Source: DATARH01 sp963778385
GTDB lineage: Bacteria; Pseudomonadota; Alphaproteobacteria; ATCC43930; CGMCC-115725
Reading direction: 5' to 3'
Length of the DNA stretch: 64,000 nt
NCBI GenBank assembly: GCA_963778385.1
Contig: CAVZUA010000041.1
Location: forward strand, 434,001-498,000
A model generated the notes under the pieces. The model ran no database searches. It worked only from the letters and a program-made list of their open reading frames with translations, and was not told the origin of the DNA. The position numbers and the translations under genes were made by a program. Position 1 is the stretch's first letter, and every line of letters begins with the position of its first letter. Positions 1 through 8,553 of the stretch are shown here, piece by piece.

Positions 1-1050
1 GTCGGCGGCGAGATTTTGTGGGGGATCGGCGTCGGCTGGGTGATGCTGCGGCTCCGCCGCTGGGTCAACGAGCCGCGCATCGAGGTCACCCTCGCCGTGC
101 TGACGCCGTTTCTGGCGTATTGGCCGCCGGAGCATCTCGGCGGCTCGGGCGTGCTCGCGACCGTCACCACCGGGCTTTACGTGAGCTGGGCCGGACCAGG
201 CCTCATCAAGGCGGCGACCCGGCTCCAGGGCATCTTCTTCTGGGATTTTTTCATCTACCTGATCGAGGGCATGGTCTTCCTCGTCACCGGCTTGCAGGCG
301 CGCACGCTGATCAGCCATATCGGCGACCACCATTTGTCGGAGTTCGCGCTGTCGGCGCTGGTCGTCAGCGCCGTGGTGATCGTCGCGCGGTTCATATGGA
401 GTTACCCCGCCGCCTACCTGCCGCGCCGGTTCAACTTCTGGATCCGCCACGACGAGCCGCTACCGCCGTGGCAATGGGTGTTCACCGTGGCCTTTACCGG
501 CATCCGCGGCATCGTCTCGCTCGCCGCGGCGCTGTCGCTGCCGCTGTACACGGCGTCCGGCGCACCGTTTCCCGAACGCGACCTGATCCTGGTTCTGACC
601 TTTACGGTGATCTTGGTCACCCTGGTGGGCCAGGGGCTGCTGTTGCCGGCGGTCATTCGGCTGCTGGGGGTCGGCGAGGCCGGCCGCCACGAGCACGAGC
701 GGGTCCGCGCGCAGGAATACGCGGCGCGCCGGCGCGCGATCGAAGCAGCGTTGCATCGCTTCGACAGCCTGTCGCGGCAGCACCGTCTCGCGCCCGAATG
801 GGTCAAGGGCATGCGCAGCCATCACGAAGACCGTCTTCGCTACACCCGGCACAGCAACGACGGCGACAGCCTCCACCGCCGCACCAGCGCCGTGCATGAC
901 GAAATCGAGATTGCGTTGATCGACGCCGAGCGGCAGGAGATCAACACCCTGTTCCGCGAAGGCAAGCTCAACGACGAGGGGCGCCGCCATATCGAGCGCG
1001 AGCTCGACCTGCGCGAAGCGCAGTTGCGCAACACCCGCAGCGAGGCGTGA
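1..1050 (+). CDS. Na+/H+ antiporter, CPA1 family, C-terminal part
   Basis: The frame is open from the first base, so the gene begins before the window; 349 residues are visible. Several hydrophobic segments are followed by the segment FTGIRGIVSLAAALSLP, which matches the conserved late-membrane motif of CPA1 Na+(K+)/H+ antiporters. After the last membrane helix (GLLLPAVIRLL) comes a charged, helical cytoplasmic tail of about 120 residues rich in Arg and Glu. By family, the protein exchanges protons for monovalent cations across the inner membrane for pH and salt balance. The family is clear; ion specificity and the N-terminus cannot be judged here. Confidence 0.85.
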   Translation, partial: VGGEILWGIGVGWVMLRLRRWVNEPRIEVTLAVLTPFLAYWPPEHLGGSGVLATVTTGLYVSWAGPGLIKAATRLQGIFFWDFFIYLIEGMVFLVTGLQARTLISHIGDHHLSEFALSALVVSAVVIVARFIWSYPAAYLPRRFNFWIRHDEPLPPWQWVFTVAFTGIRGIVSLAAALSLPLYTASGAPFPERDLILVLTFTVILVTLVGQGLLLPAVIRLLGVGEAGRHEHERVRAQEYAARRRAIEAALHRFDSLSRQHRLAPEWVKGMRSHHEDRLRYTRHSNDGDSLHRRTSAVHDEIEIALIDAERQEINTLFREGKLNDEGRRHIERELDLREAQLRNTRSEA

Positions 1051-1300
1051 GCCGGCCCTGCCGCACGCCGCCCAGTACACGCCCTCTGCGTTGAATGCAT
1101 TGACAGAGTTATCCACCGTCCTCGTATTCCGCCGCTTTCCCGCTCGGCGTCCCGAAGGCGGGCGCGCGGGCAAGGAGAAGCAATAGCCGCGCGGGTGCCG
1201 GCGGCCGCGCGCAACACGGCCGACCTGACTGGCGCTGGCTCGCGTTGACTGGTCTTAGCTATTCCGCTGCCGCGGCGTCGTGCGTCCTTCGAGACGCGCC

Positions 1301-1408
1301 CAAGACAAGCAGGCCATTGCTTGGGCGGTGACCTGGTTCCTTGAAGCCGCACCACATTTTGCGGCTATGGGAGATGCTGTATGGGCCGAGCGCGAAGAGC
1401 CGGCATGA
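1301..1408 (+). pseudogene. orfA remnant (3' end), repeat unit copy 1
   Basis: These 36 codons (QDKQAIAWAVTWFLEAAPH, ending in EREEPA and a stop) match the C-terminal half of the complete orfA at 56542-56802. No matching N-terminal half is visible upstream, so this copy is truncated. Its TGA overlaps the ATG of the next small gene (ATGA), the same coupling as in the complete copy. The function is unknown; the complete protein looks like a small basic protein with a helical C-terminal part. Confidence 0.6.
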
Positions 1409-1602
1409 GCGTGCCATCGAACGCCCCGACCGGCTGGGCAGCATTTCGGGCTTTGCGGAAGCCGCCAATGTCGGTCCCCCATCGCCGGCACGGCAATTGG
1501 ATCCACGGTCGCTACTCCAAAGCTCGAATGGGGGGGATGCGGGAGTTTCGGCGGCTCGCTAAGGTCCTGCGCCGTGGTCCCCAGGTTGCAGACGGCCAGT
1601 AA
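1405..1602 (+). CDS. orfB, small conserved protein of the repeat unit, copy 1
   Basis: This 65-residue basic protein has near-identical copies at 6561-6758 and 56357-56545, and a fragment at 6081-6136. All share the block SNAPTGWAAFRALRKPPM followed by HRRHGNWIHGRYSK and an Arg-rich helix. I chose the ATG that overlaps the stop of the orfA remnant because the same overlap occurs in the complete copy. Several short proteins from alphaproteobacterial mobile DNA that I recall have a similar HG-x-Y/W-x-x-E/K pattern, but I cannot assign a function. The conservation of protein sequence between copies suggests that it is or was expressed. Confidence 0.6.
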   Translation: MSVPSNAPTGWAAFRALRKPPMSVPHRRHGNWIHGRYSKARMGGMREFRRLAKVLRRGPQVADGQ

Positions 1603-1725
1603 TCGGCCGGCGGATTGACCGGCGCTCGCCGCAGCGCGATGACGAGGGATGTGCGGGCGCGCGAACCTTCAACGGATTTCAGCTTGCACGAATAGGTCGA
1701 ATACCGTCACCCTTCTGCAATCGTC

Positions 1726-1741
1726 TGTTCCACGTGGAACA
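1726..1741. promoter_or_regulatory. parS-like 16-bp palindrome, site 1
   Basis: TGTTCCACGTGGAACA is a perfect palindrome identical to the parS sequence described for Pseudomonas and close to the general ParB-binding consensus. It lies in the tail of the repeat unit. No parA or parB gene is in this window, so ParB binding is an inference from sequence alone. Confidence 0.55.
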
Positions 1742-2158
1742 AAAATAGCCACGGCGGTCCGCCCTGACGACCATGCCTCTAACCGCCAGGGTGGGTCTGC
1801 CCGCGGCTTCGCCGACATTGCGCTGTGGCCACATCCGCCAACGTGTCACGCAGAAAACGGACGGACTCATCCGCTGTGGCACGCCAAATGAATAGCTCGT
1901 TGCCGCGACGATCGGGCGGGTCCTGAACCGCACAATTGCCAGGGCCACGCGGCTACCGCTGGAATGTGACACGGAGTGCCTGGATGAAGGCGCACCGGAA
2001 GGTTGAACGTGACTGGCGCCCGCGCACGGACGTTATGGCGTCGCCACATTAGCTTAGCCGGTGGGCCACGATCGTAGCGTGCTTGGTTGCGACGGCCGCT
2101 CAGCCATGTACAAGCTATGGGAGTTGCTGCTCCGCAGGGCGTCGGTGACGACGGTCGT

Positions 2159-2737
2159 ATGGTTTTCTCGGACGACGTTTGCGTGCCCGCCGCGCTCCTT
2201 CAGGTGAAGCGGCAGAACCTAATGGACATTGCCAAACTTTTCGGCTGGGTCGTCCAGAAGCATGAGGATGTGACGCGTCTTAAGGAACGCTTGGCGAAGA
2301 TGACCCCGGACGAGCGGGCGCGGGAGGCGGAGCGGGACTTTGCGCAGGCGCGACAGGCGCTTGTGGAGTACCGCGCCAGGGCGGTAGCAGCGTGCCGCGG
2401 TCGACGCCTGACGGAGCCGTATTTCGAGGAATATCTGGGCGCCGATCCGCTCGGCACGGTGGTCTCGCTGAACCTTGCACGACGGCATTTGACGGAGGTG
2501 CAGCGGGCGACAGCAGCGGCGAAAGTCACCAACAATGCGGCATGGCGCCGCCGCCCAGGAGAAGACTACACGGCGCCGCGCTGGTCACTTGAGCTGATCG
2601 GCGACCTTATCGAGGCCGGCCTTGACGCAGGCCTCGTCCTTTTCACCGCCGGGCGCGCCGGAGACACCGGCCGCGCCGATCACCTCGTCGCCGATCTTGA
2701 TCGGCAAAGCCCCTTGCGCCGCGACGATGCCGGTTAG
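2159..2737 (+). CDS. Hypothetical protein, helical/coiled-coil
   Basis: The predicted protein of 192 residues is rich in charged helices (VTRLKERLAKMTPDERAREA). I recognise no domain. The ATG used here is a guess; in-frame TTG at 2087 and ATG at 2222 are alternatives. The last 50 codons run antisense over the 3' end of the heme-binding-type gene, so the true C-terminus may be lost or the frame may be a relic. It follows directly on repeat unit copy 1. Confidence 0.35.
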   Translation: MVFSDDVCVPAALLQVKRQNLMDIAKLFGWVVQKHEDVTRLKERLAKMTPDERAREAERDFAQARQALVEYRARAVAACRGRRLTEPYFEEYLGADPLGTVVSLNLARRHLTEVQRATAAAKVTNNAAWRRRPGEDYTAPRWSLELIGDLIEAGLDAGLVLFTAGRAGDTGRADHLVADLDRQSPLRRDDAG

Positions 2738-3073
2738 GTGGACTGCGCCGGTGGTCGGATTGTCCTTGACCCGCTGCGCAAACTCGCCTGACGGGATGCG
2801 GAACGTACGCGAGGTGTAGGCCTTCTTCTGGCTGTTCTCGATCGTGTGCGGCGGCGCCTCGTCCCCACGCAGCTGCACGATGATCTGGCCTTCGCGGCCG
2901 ACGATCGTCGCCGACACACGGTAGCCATTGCCCTTGCAAGTTTCGATGGCGGTCGTCGCGATCGTCAACGCGGTGGCCAGCGACAGATCCTTGTGGTTCA
3001 GCAATTGCGCGCTGGCCGGCGTTGCTAACAATGCCGCCAGACCAAATCCGGCAAGACGATATGCATTGCTCAT
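2585..3073 (-). CDS. Secreted heme-binding-type protein (GlcG/HbpS, DUF336)
   Basis: This 162-residue protein starts with a signal peptide (MSNAYRLAGFGLAALLATPASA, cut after ASA). The mature part carries the GlcG/HbpS pattern: LSLATALTIATTAIETCKGNGYRVSA near the start, a central TSRTFRIPSGEF, and a Gly-rich end with IGAAGVSGAPGGEKDEACVKAGL. Family members bind heme or are linked to glycolate and redox stress, and here it would act in the periplasm. It stands alone, with no partner gene next to it. The length and both ends fit the family. Confidence 0.85.
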   Translation of the reverse strand: MSNAYRLAGFGLAALLATPASAQLLNHKDLSLATALTIATTAIETCKGNGYRVSATIVGREGQIIVQLRGDEAPPHTIENSQKKAYTSRTFRIPSGEFAQRVKDNPTTGAVHLTGIVAAQGALPIKIGDEVIGAAGVSGAPGGEKDEACVKAGLDKVADQLK

Positions 3074-3259
3074 GGTTCCCTCCCTTTGTCGAACTCAAAA
3101 TCGGCGCTTCAATGCGGGTTTCGACGTGCGCACAGTATTGCGCAGCATGATCTCATGCAGCCAGCTTGGTGGGATACGGCTACGGGCGACCGCTCAGGGG
3201 GCACCGACCGGAGGGACATTGCGTCGGATTATGAGGCGCGCTTCGCTTAGCGCTGCGTG

Positions 3260-3669
3260 TTATCCGTCGTACTCATCCGTCCCTTTTTGAGGCTCTTGAT
3301 CGAACTCCGCCACAGTCTCGACATCACCACGCGCCCGCGTCGCCGAGACCATCAGCCTCAAGGCGTGCTCGACGAGATCGAGTTGTTCCGGCGACAGCAG
3401 ACGCGGATCGAACCGCGGCCGAATCGCGTCGGCGATCTGCCGGTCGGTTACTCCCGTTTCGCGGCTCGAACCTCACGCCCCCTGATTTCAACCACGAGAA
3501 CCTCGATCATCGCTGCAAGCACACATCGTCGCGGGTGCCCAGTCGGCAGGCATGTCAATCGGCTCGAGAGATCAACGACGGCGTGCTCGATCGACCGCTG
3601 TTGTTGGCGTTCAAGGCCGGAGAGCATCGACGCCATGAGAGGACGGCGCGACAACGAACACCTCTTCAA
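3260..3669 (-). pseudogene. Small hypothetical gene with a frameshift
   Basis: The upstream frame reads MIEVLVVEIRGREVRAAKRE and stops at 3450. A different frame then continues as GVTDRQIADAIRPRFDPRLLSPEQLDLVEHALRL and ends at 3260. The second half has the look of a real small helical protein, and one base change in length would join the two. I do not recognise a family. This could be one broken gene or two unrelated readings. Confidence 0.3.
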
Positions 3670-4027
3670 TGAAAACGGGCGAATGTCAAACGTCCATCAA
3701 AACCCTAACGTGAGGTTAAACCGATGCTGTCTTAACTGCCTTCGGCCTAAGCGAAGAGCAGTTTGCGTCGAACCGGCTATTTTGTCGTTACCGCGCGAAT
3801 GGCCGAAATCGGCGCATACCTCGCCGTTGATGTTCGTCGCTACCAGCGACGGGCGCCCGCGCGTTTGCGCCGATTGGCAACGGCGGTTCAACGATGGATA
3901 GCAGACCCTCACCGAGTGGCGCCGCCTTCGGTCGGGGCAGGGCCCAAGCAACCCGTTGGCAATACGCTGCAATTTGACCAACTTTTGCGCTGAAGTTAGG
4001 TTTCGGGAAAGTACGGGAGGGTGGCGC
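3670..4027. other. Intergenic stretch, nothing recognised
   Basis: Upstream of ihfA no frame on either strand has a recognisable protein. The ihfA promoter is presumably here, but I could not identify clear boxes. Confidence 0.5.
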
Positions 4028-4345
4028 ATGGCCGGCCATACGCTTACTCGCGCTCGGCTCGCCGAGGCGGTGCATCAGGCGGCAGGCTTGTCGAGCAACG
4101 AGTTGGCCGAATTGGTCGAGTCGGTAATCGCCGAAATTTCGGATGCACTCGAGCGGGGCGAGTTGGTCAGGATCGCGTCCTTTGGTGTTTTTACCGTGCG
4201 CGACAAGGGACAACGTATCGGCCGCAATCCGAGGACCGGTCAGGAGGTTCCGATCAGCCCGCGTCGCGTGCTGGTGTTCCGCCCATCGGACATACTGAAG
4301 GAGCGGACTAATCAGGCACTAGCACTGAAGGTCCCCGGCACGTAG
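4028..4345 (+). CDS. ihfA: Integration host factor subunit alpha
   Basis: This is the DNA-bending IHF alpha subunit, which pairs with IHF beta and acts on promoters, recombination sites and origins. The 105-residue protein has the HU/IHF fold signature: an N-terminal helical part (LTRARLAEAVHQAAGLSSNELAELVESV) and the beta-arm region SFGVFTVRDKGQRIGRNPRTGQEV with the intercalating Pro in GRNPRTG, ending KERTNQAL. I chose the ATG in GTGGCGCATGGCC because it gives the usual family length. IHF is required by many integrases and IS elements, which are abundant in this window. Confidence 0.9.
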   Translation: MAGHTLTRARLAEAVHQAAGLSSNELAELVESVIAEISDALERGELVRIASFGVFTVRDKGQRIGRNPRTGQEVPISPRRVLVFRPSDILKERTNQALALKVPGT

Positions 4346-4610
4346 CTGCACTCAGCCACGGAGCCGCCCTACACCGTATCTGCGCATCAACCAGACGGCG
4401 AAGATGCCGGAGCGCCGCTTGGGCAACCTCCTGCTGCGGGTGTTGGCTGCCAGAGCCCTCAATCTCGATCGTGAATGTTGATAAGACCGCCACCGGATCC
4501 CGGCGCGCCCGAGCCGTGACGATCTCCATGCCTGTCGGGAGATGCAAGACGCGGCGCACCGCAGCATCTTCGCTGATGGCGAAATCGGTGCTCGGGTAAT
4601 CACCTGCCAT
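4308..4610 (-). CDS. Hypothetical protein
   Basis: This reading frame codes 100 residues (MAGDYPSTDFAISEDAAVRRV... LSTFTIEIEGSG) and is convergent with ihfA, overlapping its last 38 bases. Its composition is normal for a soluble protein and a GCGAGG Shine-Dalgarno-like run precedes the ATG. No family is recognised. Confidence 0.4.
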   Translation of the reverse strand: MAGDYPSTDFAISEDAAVRRVLHLPTGMEIVTARARRDPVAVLSTFTIEIEGSGSQHPQQEVAQAALRHLRRLVDAQIRCRAAPWLSAATCRGPSVLVPD

Positions 4611-5016
4611 TGGCCCTCGCTCCCCGCCTGATTACCGCCGACGGGACAGCTTTAGAAGGGCAAAGCGGGGGATTGTGCGCCGACACCCCAATAGTCGAAG
4701 ATGATGAAACCCTGTCGGGCGCCGGCGCCGATGAGGTGATCGCATAGGCCGTGGGTGAATGGCCGCTCACGACGATCCGCTGGCGAGGCCACGAATGGCG
4801 CTTGGGGTCGAGACTGCCGGCGGCGAAGGTCAGTTCCGGCGTAAAATCCTGCCGTTCCTGACCAAGGTCGAACCCGATCTTGCCGATCAGAGGTGCCTAA
4901 CCGTCTCCACACAAAAAAGCGAAAAAAATCGCGATGTGTGACCTACGTCACATTCGCGCGGCACGTGGGGGACTATCGTCCAATCATCGAAAAAATGGTG
5001 TTGGGAAGGTTGGCCA
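4611..5016. other. Intergenic stretch with a CRP-like site
   Basis: No convincing gene is seen. The only clear signal is the TGTGA-N6-TCACA palindrome near its right end. Confidence 0.5.
4937..4952 (+). promoter_or_regulatory. CRP/FNR-family operator-like site
   Basis: TGTGACCTACGTCACA matches the E. coli CRP consensus half-sites TGTGA-N6-TCACA perfectly. It lies 64 bases before the ATG of the next small gene. Similar sites occur at 28597 and 37200, each also before a tiny ORF. Confidence 0.5.
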
Positions 5017-5252
5017 TGACACAGAGCAACTTGACCCGCTGGATCGAAATCGCCGATGCACGGCAAGCCAGCGAGGTTGCGATGGTTGGTCGGGTGTCGC
5101 AATTTAGCGAAGGCCATTACCTGCATCTCGGCGAGGCGATCGCCAAAATGTCATCGTGGGTGGGCCACGGCTTCAGCCGCGACGCGCTAGCGGCGGTCGG
5201 TTGCCATGCTCGTGCCCGTGCGCGCCGGCCGCTGTCCCGCCTCTACCACTAA
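5017..5252 (+). CDS. Small hypothetical protein downstream of a CRP-like site
   Basis: The protein has 78 residues (MTQSNLTRWIEIADARQASEVAMVG...). The ATG is chosen because GGAAGG lies 7 bases upstream as a ribosome binding site and a CRP-like palindrome lies further upstream. No membrane segment or known domain is seen, and the Arg-rich C-terminus (HARARARRPLSRLYH) could be poorly conserved. The function is unknown. Confidence 0.4.
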
Positions 5253-5572
5253 AAAGTGGCCCCTAAACACCGCGAGCGCTCCCTCCGCCGTCCCCATCAG
5301 CCGCGAGTAGCCGGCGGCGTCCGCGATCGCCAACGGCGGCTAAGCCGCGAGGACTTGCCATTCGATATCGGACCGCCAAACCGCCGAGTCGGGTGGTTTG
5401 CGGAAGTTCCCGATTTGCCCGGCAGGCGAGGCCCATGCCTCGAAACCGGTCGTTCACAGCCCGAAGCAGCGAGACCTGACGAGTTGATCGAATAACGGAC
5501 TGTCCTCTGTCGCGGGCGAAGATAGACTGGCGCGTCGTGGGGCCGGTACCACGGGCCAGACGGGATAAGCGA
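5253..5572. other. Intergenic stretch, nothing recognised
   Basis: Neither strand shows a protein with recognisable features. The overlapping long frames are antisense shadows of the GAF-domain gene. Confidence 0.4.
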
Positions 5573-6060
5573 ATGACCGCGACAGTTGACAACGCGGTGG
5601 CCGATCTTCAACGCGCCAACGCGCAACTCCAGCGACAACTCGACGAGGCACTGGCCCGCGAGAGCGCGATCGCCGAGGTGTTGCAGGTAATCAACTCCTC
5701 GCCGGGTCATCTCGTGCCAGTGTTCGATGCGATCCTGGAGAAGGCGACGGTGCTCGGCGACGCCGCCTTCGGCCTCATGTGCAGCTATGACGGCGAGTTG
5801 TTCCATCCGGTCTGCTGGCGCGGCGATTTCCCGGCCGAGGTCGCCAAGCATTTACGAAGGCCGATCGCACGCCGCCCCGGGGGCCGCTCGACGGCATTGT
5901 GCAGAACAACGCGTGGGTGCACATCGCCGCCGATGTTGCGGCGGAGCCTTCCTACCAGGCTTATCGCGCAGGCGGCGAGCGCGGAACACCATTTGTCGAA
6001 CTGGCCGGCGGGCGCACTGGGCTTTGGCTGCCGTTGCGCCAAGAGGAAGAATCCGGCGAC
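5573..6060 (+). pseudogene. GAF-domain signalling protein, truncated and frameshifted
   Basis: The start reads MTATVDNAVADLQRANAQLQ, a short coiled coil, followed by the linker SAIAEVLQVINSSPGHLVPVFDAIL and a GAF domain (FGLMCSYDGELFHPVCWRGDF). This arrangement is typical of alphaproteobacterial sensor kinases and GAF-adenylate/guanylate cyclases. Near 5860 the frame shifts, and the GAF domain continues as QNNAWVHIAADVAAEPSYQA to GRTGLWLPLRQEEE, where it stops abruptly at repeat-unit DNA. The output domain is absent, so the gene is dead. Confidence 0.7.
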
Positions 6061-6080
6061 CACCGCGAAGGCGTCCAGCG

Positions 6081-6136
6081 TTGGCGGCTTCCGGAAAGCC
6101 CGAAATGCAGCCCAGCCGGTCGGGACGTTCGCATCC
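6081..6136 (-). repeat. orfB fragment of the dispersed repeat
   Basis: This short piece encodes NVPTGWAAFRAFRKPPT on the minus strand, matching the orfB core block. It abuts the truncated GAF gene, so repeat-derived DNA seems to have replaced the rest of that gene. Confidence 0.55.
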
Positions 6137-6421
6137 ATGAATCGATCAGGGCGAGAGCAGCGGCGGCGGCTGGCCGAGCGGCACTAATCCAGCGAAGGCT
6201 ATTCGCGCCCCTCAAGCATGACCGAGATCATGATCGGCTTCGAACGCTCAGTCGTCGCGGCAACGAACTATTCATTTGGCGTGCCACAGTCGATGAGTCC
6301 GTCCGTTTTCTGCGTGACACGTTGGCGGATGTGGCCACAGCGCAATGTCGGCGAAGCTGCGGGCAGACCCACCCTGGCGATTTGAGGCATGGTCGTCAGG
6401 GCGGACCGCCGTGGCTATTTT

Positions 6422-6437
6422 TGTTCCACGCGGAACA
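6422..6437. promoter_or_regulatory. parS-like palindrome, site 2 (one mismatch)
   Basis: TGTTCCACGCGGAACA differs from the perfect palindrome of copy 1 at one central base, which changes CACGTG to CACGCG. That change would be expected to weaken ParB-type recognition. Confidence 0.4.
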
Positions 6438-6560
6438 GACGATTGCATAAGGGTGACGGTATTCAACCTATTCGTGCAAGCTGAAATTCGTTGAAGGTTC
6501 GCGCGCCCGCACATCCCTCGTCATCGCGCTGCGGCGAGCGCCGGTCAATCCGCCGGCCGA

Positions 6561-6758
6561 TTACTGGCCGTCTGCAACCTGGGGACCACGGCGCAGGACC
6601 TTAGCGAGCCGCCGGAACTCCCGCATTCCCTCAATTCGGGCTTTGGAGTAACGACCGTGGATCCAATTGCCGTGCCGGCGATGGGGGACCGACATTGGCG
6701 GCTTCCGCAAAGCCCGAAATGCTGCCCAGCCGGTCGGGGCGTTCGATCGCGCTCTCAT
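6561..6758 (-). CDS. orfB, repeat unit copy 2
   Basis: This 65-residue near-identical copy of the protein at 1405-1602 contains SNAPTGWAAFRALRKPPM and HGNWIHGRYSKARIEGM. The ATG is placed by homology with the other copies (MRARSNAP). The orfA gene that normally precedes and overlaps it has been split by IS66, so it may no longer be translated by coupling. Function unknown. Confidence 0.55.
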   Translation of the reverse strand: MRARSNAPTGWAAFRALRKPPMSVPHRRHGNWIHGRYSKARIEGMREFRRLAKVLRRGPQVADGQ

Positions 6759-6803
6759 ATCGGCTCTTCGCGCTCGGGCCATAGAGAATCTCCAGTGGCA
6801 GCG

Positions 6804-6811
6804 AGATGAGG
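6804..6811. repeat. IS66 target-site duplication, left copy
   Basis: AGATGAGG here is repeated exactly at 11754-11761, directly outside the two IS66 ends. An 8-bp duplication is the hallmark of IS66 insertion. Confidence 0.9.
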
Positions 6812-6824
6812 GTAAGCGGTGTTG

Positions 6825-8351
6825 TCAGGCCACGGCCTTGAGTTTTGGCGTCGCGGGATATGCCCAGGGCAGGAGCTCGTCGAGGCGGCTTTGGGGGTGG
6901 CCGTTGACAATACGGGTGATGACGTCGGCAAGGTAGCCGTGCGGCTCGATCTCGATGAGCTTGCAAGTCTCGATCAGCGAAGCGATCACCGCCCAGTGCT
7001 CGGCCCCGCCGTCGGAGCCAGCGAAGAGCGCATTTTTACGGTTGAGCGCGATCGGGCGGATGGCGCGCTCGACGGTGTTGTTGTCGATTTCGACCCGGCC
7101 ATCATCGAGGAAGAAGCCGAGTCCGGCCCAGCGGGACAGTGCATAGCGGATTGCCTCGGCGAGCTTGGTCTTCTGGCTGATCAGCGACAGTTTCTCGCGC
7201 AACCAGGGCCGGAGTGCTTCGACCAACGGGCGACTGCGCTCCTGACGAACGGCCAGGCGCTCCCCGGCGGAACGGCCGCGGATGTCGTCCTCGATCCGGT
7301 AGAGCGCGGCGATGCGTGTCAGTGCCTCGGAGGCGATTGGCGCCGGGCCACTCTGCGCTAATTCGTAGAAGCGGCGACGGACATGGCTCCAGCAGAAGGC
7401 AAGACTTACCTCGTTCCGCTGGGCCAGCGCCTTGTATCCGGCGTAGCCGTCTACCTGCAGGATGCCGCGGAAGCCGGCGAGGTGGGCGATCGGCTGCGCG
7501 GCTTTGCGGTCCGGCGCGTAGACATAGGCCACACCGGGCGGATCGCTGCCGCCCCAAGGTCGATCGTCCCGAGCATAGGCAAAGAGCTGGCCGGTCTTGG
7601 TTCTGCCGCGACCAGGGTCGAGCACCGGCGCGGTGGTCTCGTCGGCGAACAGCTTCGACGAGGCTTTCAATCTGTCTAACAGTCGTTGGTGGACGGGGCG
7701 GAGTAAGAAGGCCGCCCGCCCGACCCAGTCGGCCAAGGTCGAGCGATCCAGATTGACACCTTGCCGAGCGTAAATCTGGGCTTGGCGATAGAGTGGAAGA
7801 TGATCGGCATACTTGGATACCAGCACCTGGGCCACTGTCGCCTCGGTGGGCAGGCCACCCTCGATCAGCCGCGTCGGCGCGGGCGCTTGCACCACCACGT
7901 CCTCGCAGGATCGGCAGGCATATTTGGGCCGGCGCACAACCAGCACCCGGAACTGGGCCGGCACAATGTCGAGACGCTCGGAGACGTCCTCGCCGATCCG
8001 GTGCAATGTGCCGGAGCAGCCGGGGCAGATCGTGCTTGCCACGTCGACCACCGTCTCGATCCGCGGCAGGTGCGCCGGCAGCGCACCACGGTTCGCCCGG
8101 CGTTTGGCGGCACGGGCCTTGCGCTCAGAGGAGCCCTCGGTCTGGGCGAGGCCAGCCGCTTCGATTTGCTCGGCTTCCTCGAGTGCGAACTGGAGCTGCT
8201 CCTCCGGCAAGCTTTCGGCGCGGCGGCCAAAGCGATGACGCTGCAGTTCCCTGATGATCTGGCGCAACCGCTCGCTCTCGGCCCGCTCCGCCAAGAGCAT
8301 CGCCTTGAGCAGGCCGGGATCGTCGGGAAGGGTCGCGGCGGACGACGTCAC
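6825..8351 (-). CDS. tnpC: IS66 transposase TnpC
   Basis: This full-length 508-residue IS66 transposase starts with a leucine-rich helical region, followed by a zinc-finger-like segment (CPGCSGTL and CRSCEDVV near residues 135-170) and the DDE catalytic domain. Catalytic candidates are in LFADETTAPVLDPG, LQVDGYAGYKAL and EIDNNTVERAIRPIAL. The C-terminus PHGYLADVITRI...LDELLPWAY is typical. It catalyses cut and strand transfer with TnpA and TnpB. Because tnpB is broken, this copy may no longer move on its own. Confidence 0.95.
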   Translation of the reverse strand: MTSSAATLPDDPGLLKAMLLAERAESERLRQIIRELQRHRFGRRAESLPEEQLQFALEEAEQIEAAGLAQTEGSSERKARAAKRRANRGALPAHLPRIETVVDVASTICPGCSGTLHRIGEDVSERLDIVPAQFRVLVVRRPKYACRSCEDVVVQAPAPTRLIEGGLPTEATVAQVLVSKYADHLPLYRQAQIYARQGVNLDRSTLADWVGRAAFLLRPVHQRLLDRLKASSKLFADETTAPVLDPGRGRTKTGQLFAYARDDRPWGGSDPPGVAYVYAPDRKAAQPIAHLAGFRGILQVDGYAGYKALAQRNEVSLAFCWSHVRRRFYELAQSGPAPIASEALTRIAALYRIEDDIRGRSAGERLAVRQERSRPLVEALRPWLREKLSLISQKTKLAEAIRYALSRWAGLGFFLDDGRVEIDNNTVERAIRPIALNRKNALFAGSDGGAEHWAVIASLIETCKLIEIEPHGYLADVITRIVNGHPQSRLDELLPWAYPATPKLKAVA

Positions 8352-8419
8352 AGCCGGATTGAATCATACTAGCCAATGACTTGCGACTAATTTTACCGCG
8401 CCAAACGCGCTTTTTCCGC

Positions 8420-8486
8420 TCAACTCGCCGCTACCCGCGCCGCTATCCGCCGAGGCTCGTGGACACGTCGCCAATCAAGTCCTTCG
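8420..8486 (-). pseudogene. IS66 tnpB, C-terminal piece
   Basis: The minus strand reads EGLDWRRVHEPRRIAARVAAS, the normal end of an IS66 TnpB protein. The rest of tnpB is 2.5 kb away at 10960-11251, which shows that the recombinase element inserted inside tnpB. Confidence 0.8.
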
Positions 8487-8553
8487 AGCGAGGGCCTACA
8501 GGAATATCCCCTCTTGTGAGTCTGACGAATCGTCGATCGAGGAGATTCGGGTC

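Larger units (their letters stand above)
1380..1908 (+). repeat. Dispersed repeat unit copy 1 (orfB plus 3' tail)
   Basis: About 525 bases are nearly identical, in reverse orientation, to 6256-6785. The repeat covers orfB, a non-coding tail with a parS-like palindrome, and ends near TTGCCGCGACGA. A more diverged version lies on the minus strand around 55990-56600. The tail from 1603 to 2086 holds no convincing gene other than this repeat. Confidence 0.85.
6256..6785 (-). repeat. Dispersed repeat unit copy 2 (orfB plus tail), inverted
   Basis: This is the reverse-complement partner of the unit at 1380-1908, nearly identical over about 525 bases. Its orfA end is interrupted by the IS66 at 6812-11753 and continues at 11754-11808, where orfA sequence (KRAIAWAVTRFLE) is found on the minus strand. 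Confidence 0.85.

Noticed and set aside
460..1355. Minus-strand frames over and after the antiporter
   Set aside because: They are antisense to antiporter codons and to the orfA remnant and carry no family features.
4652..4912. 86-codon minus-strand frame and an overlapping alternative frame
   Set aside because: Neither has a start signal, a known motif or supporting context; left as intergenic.
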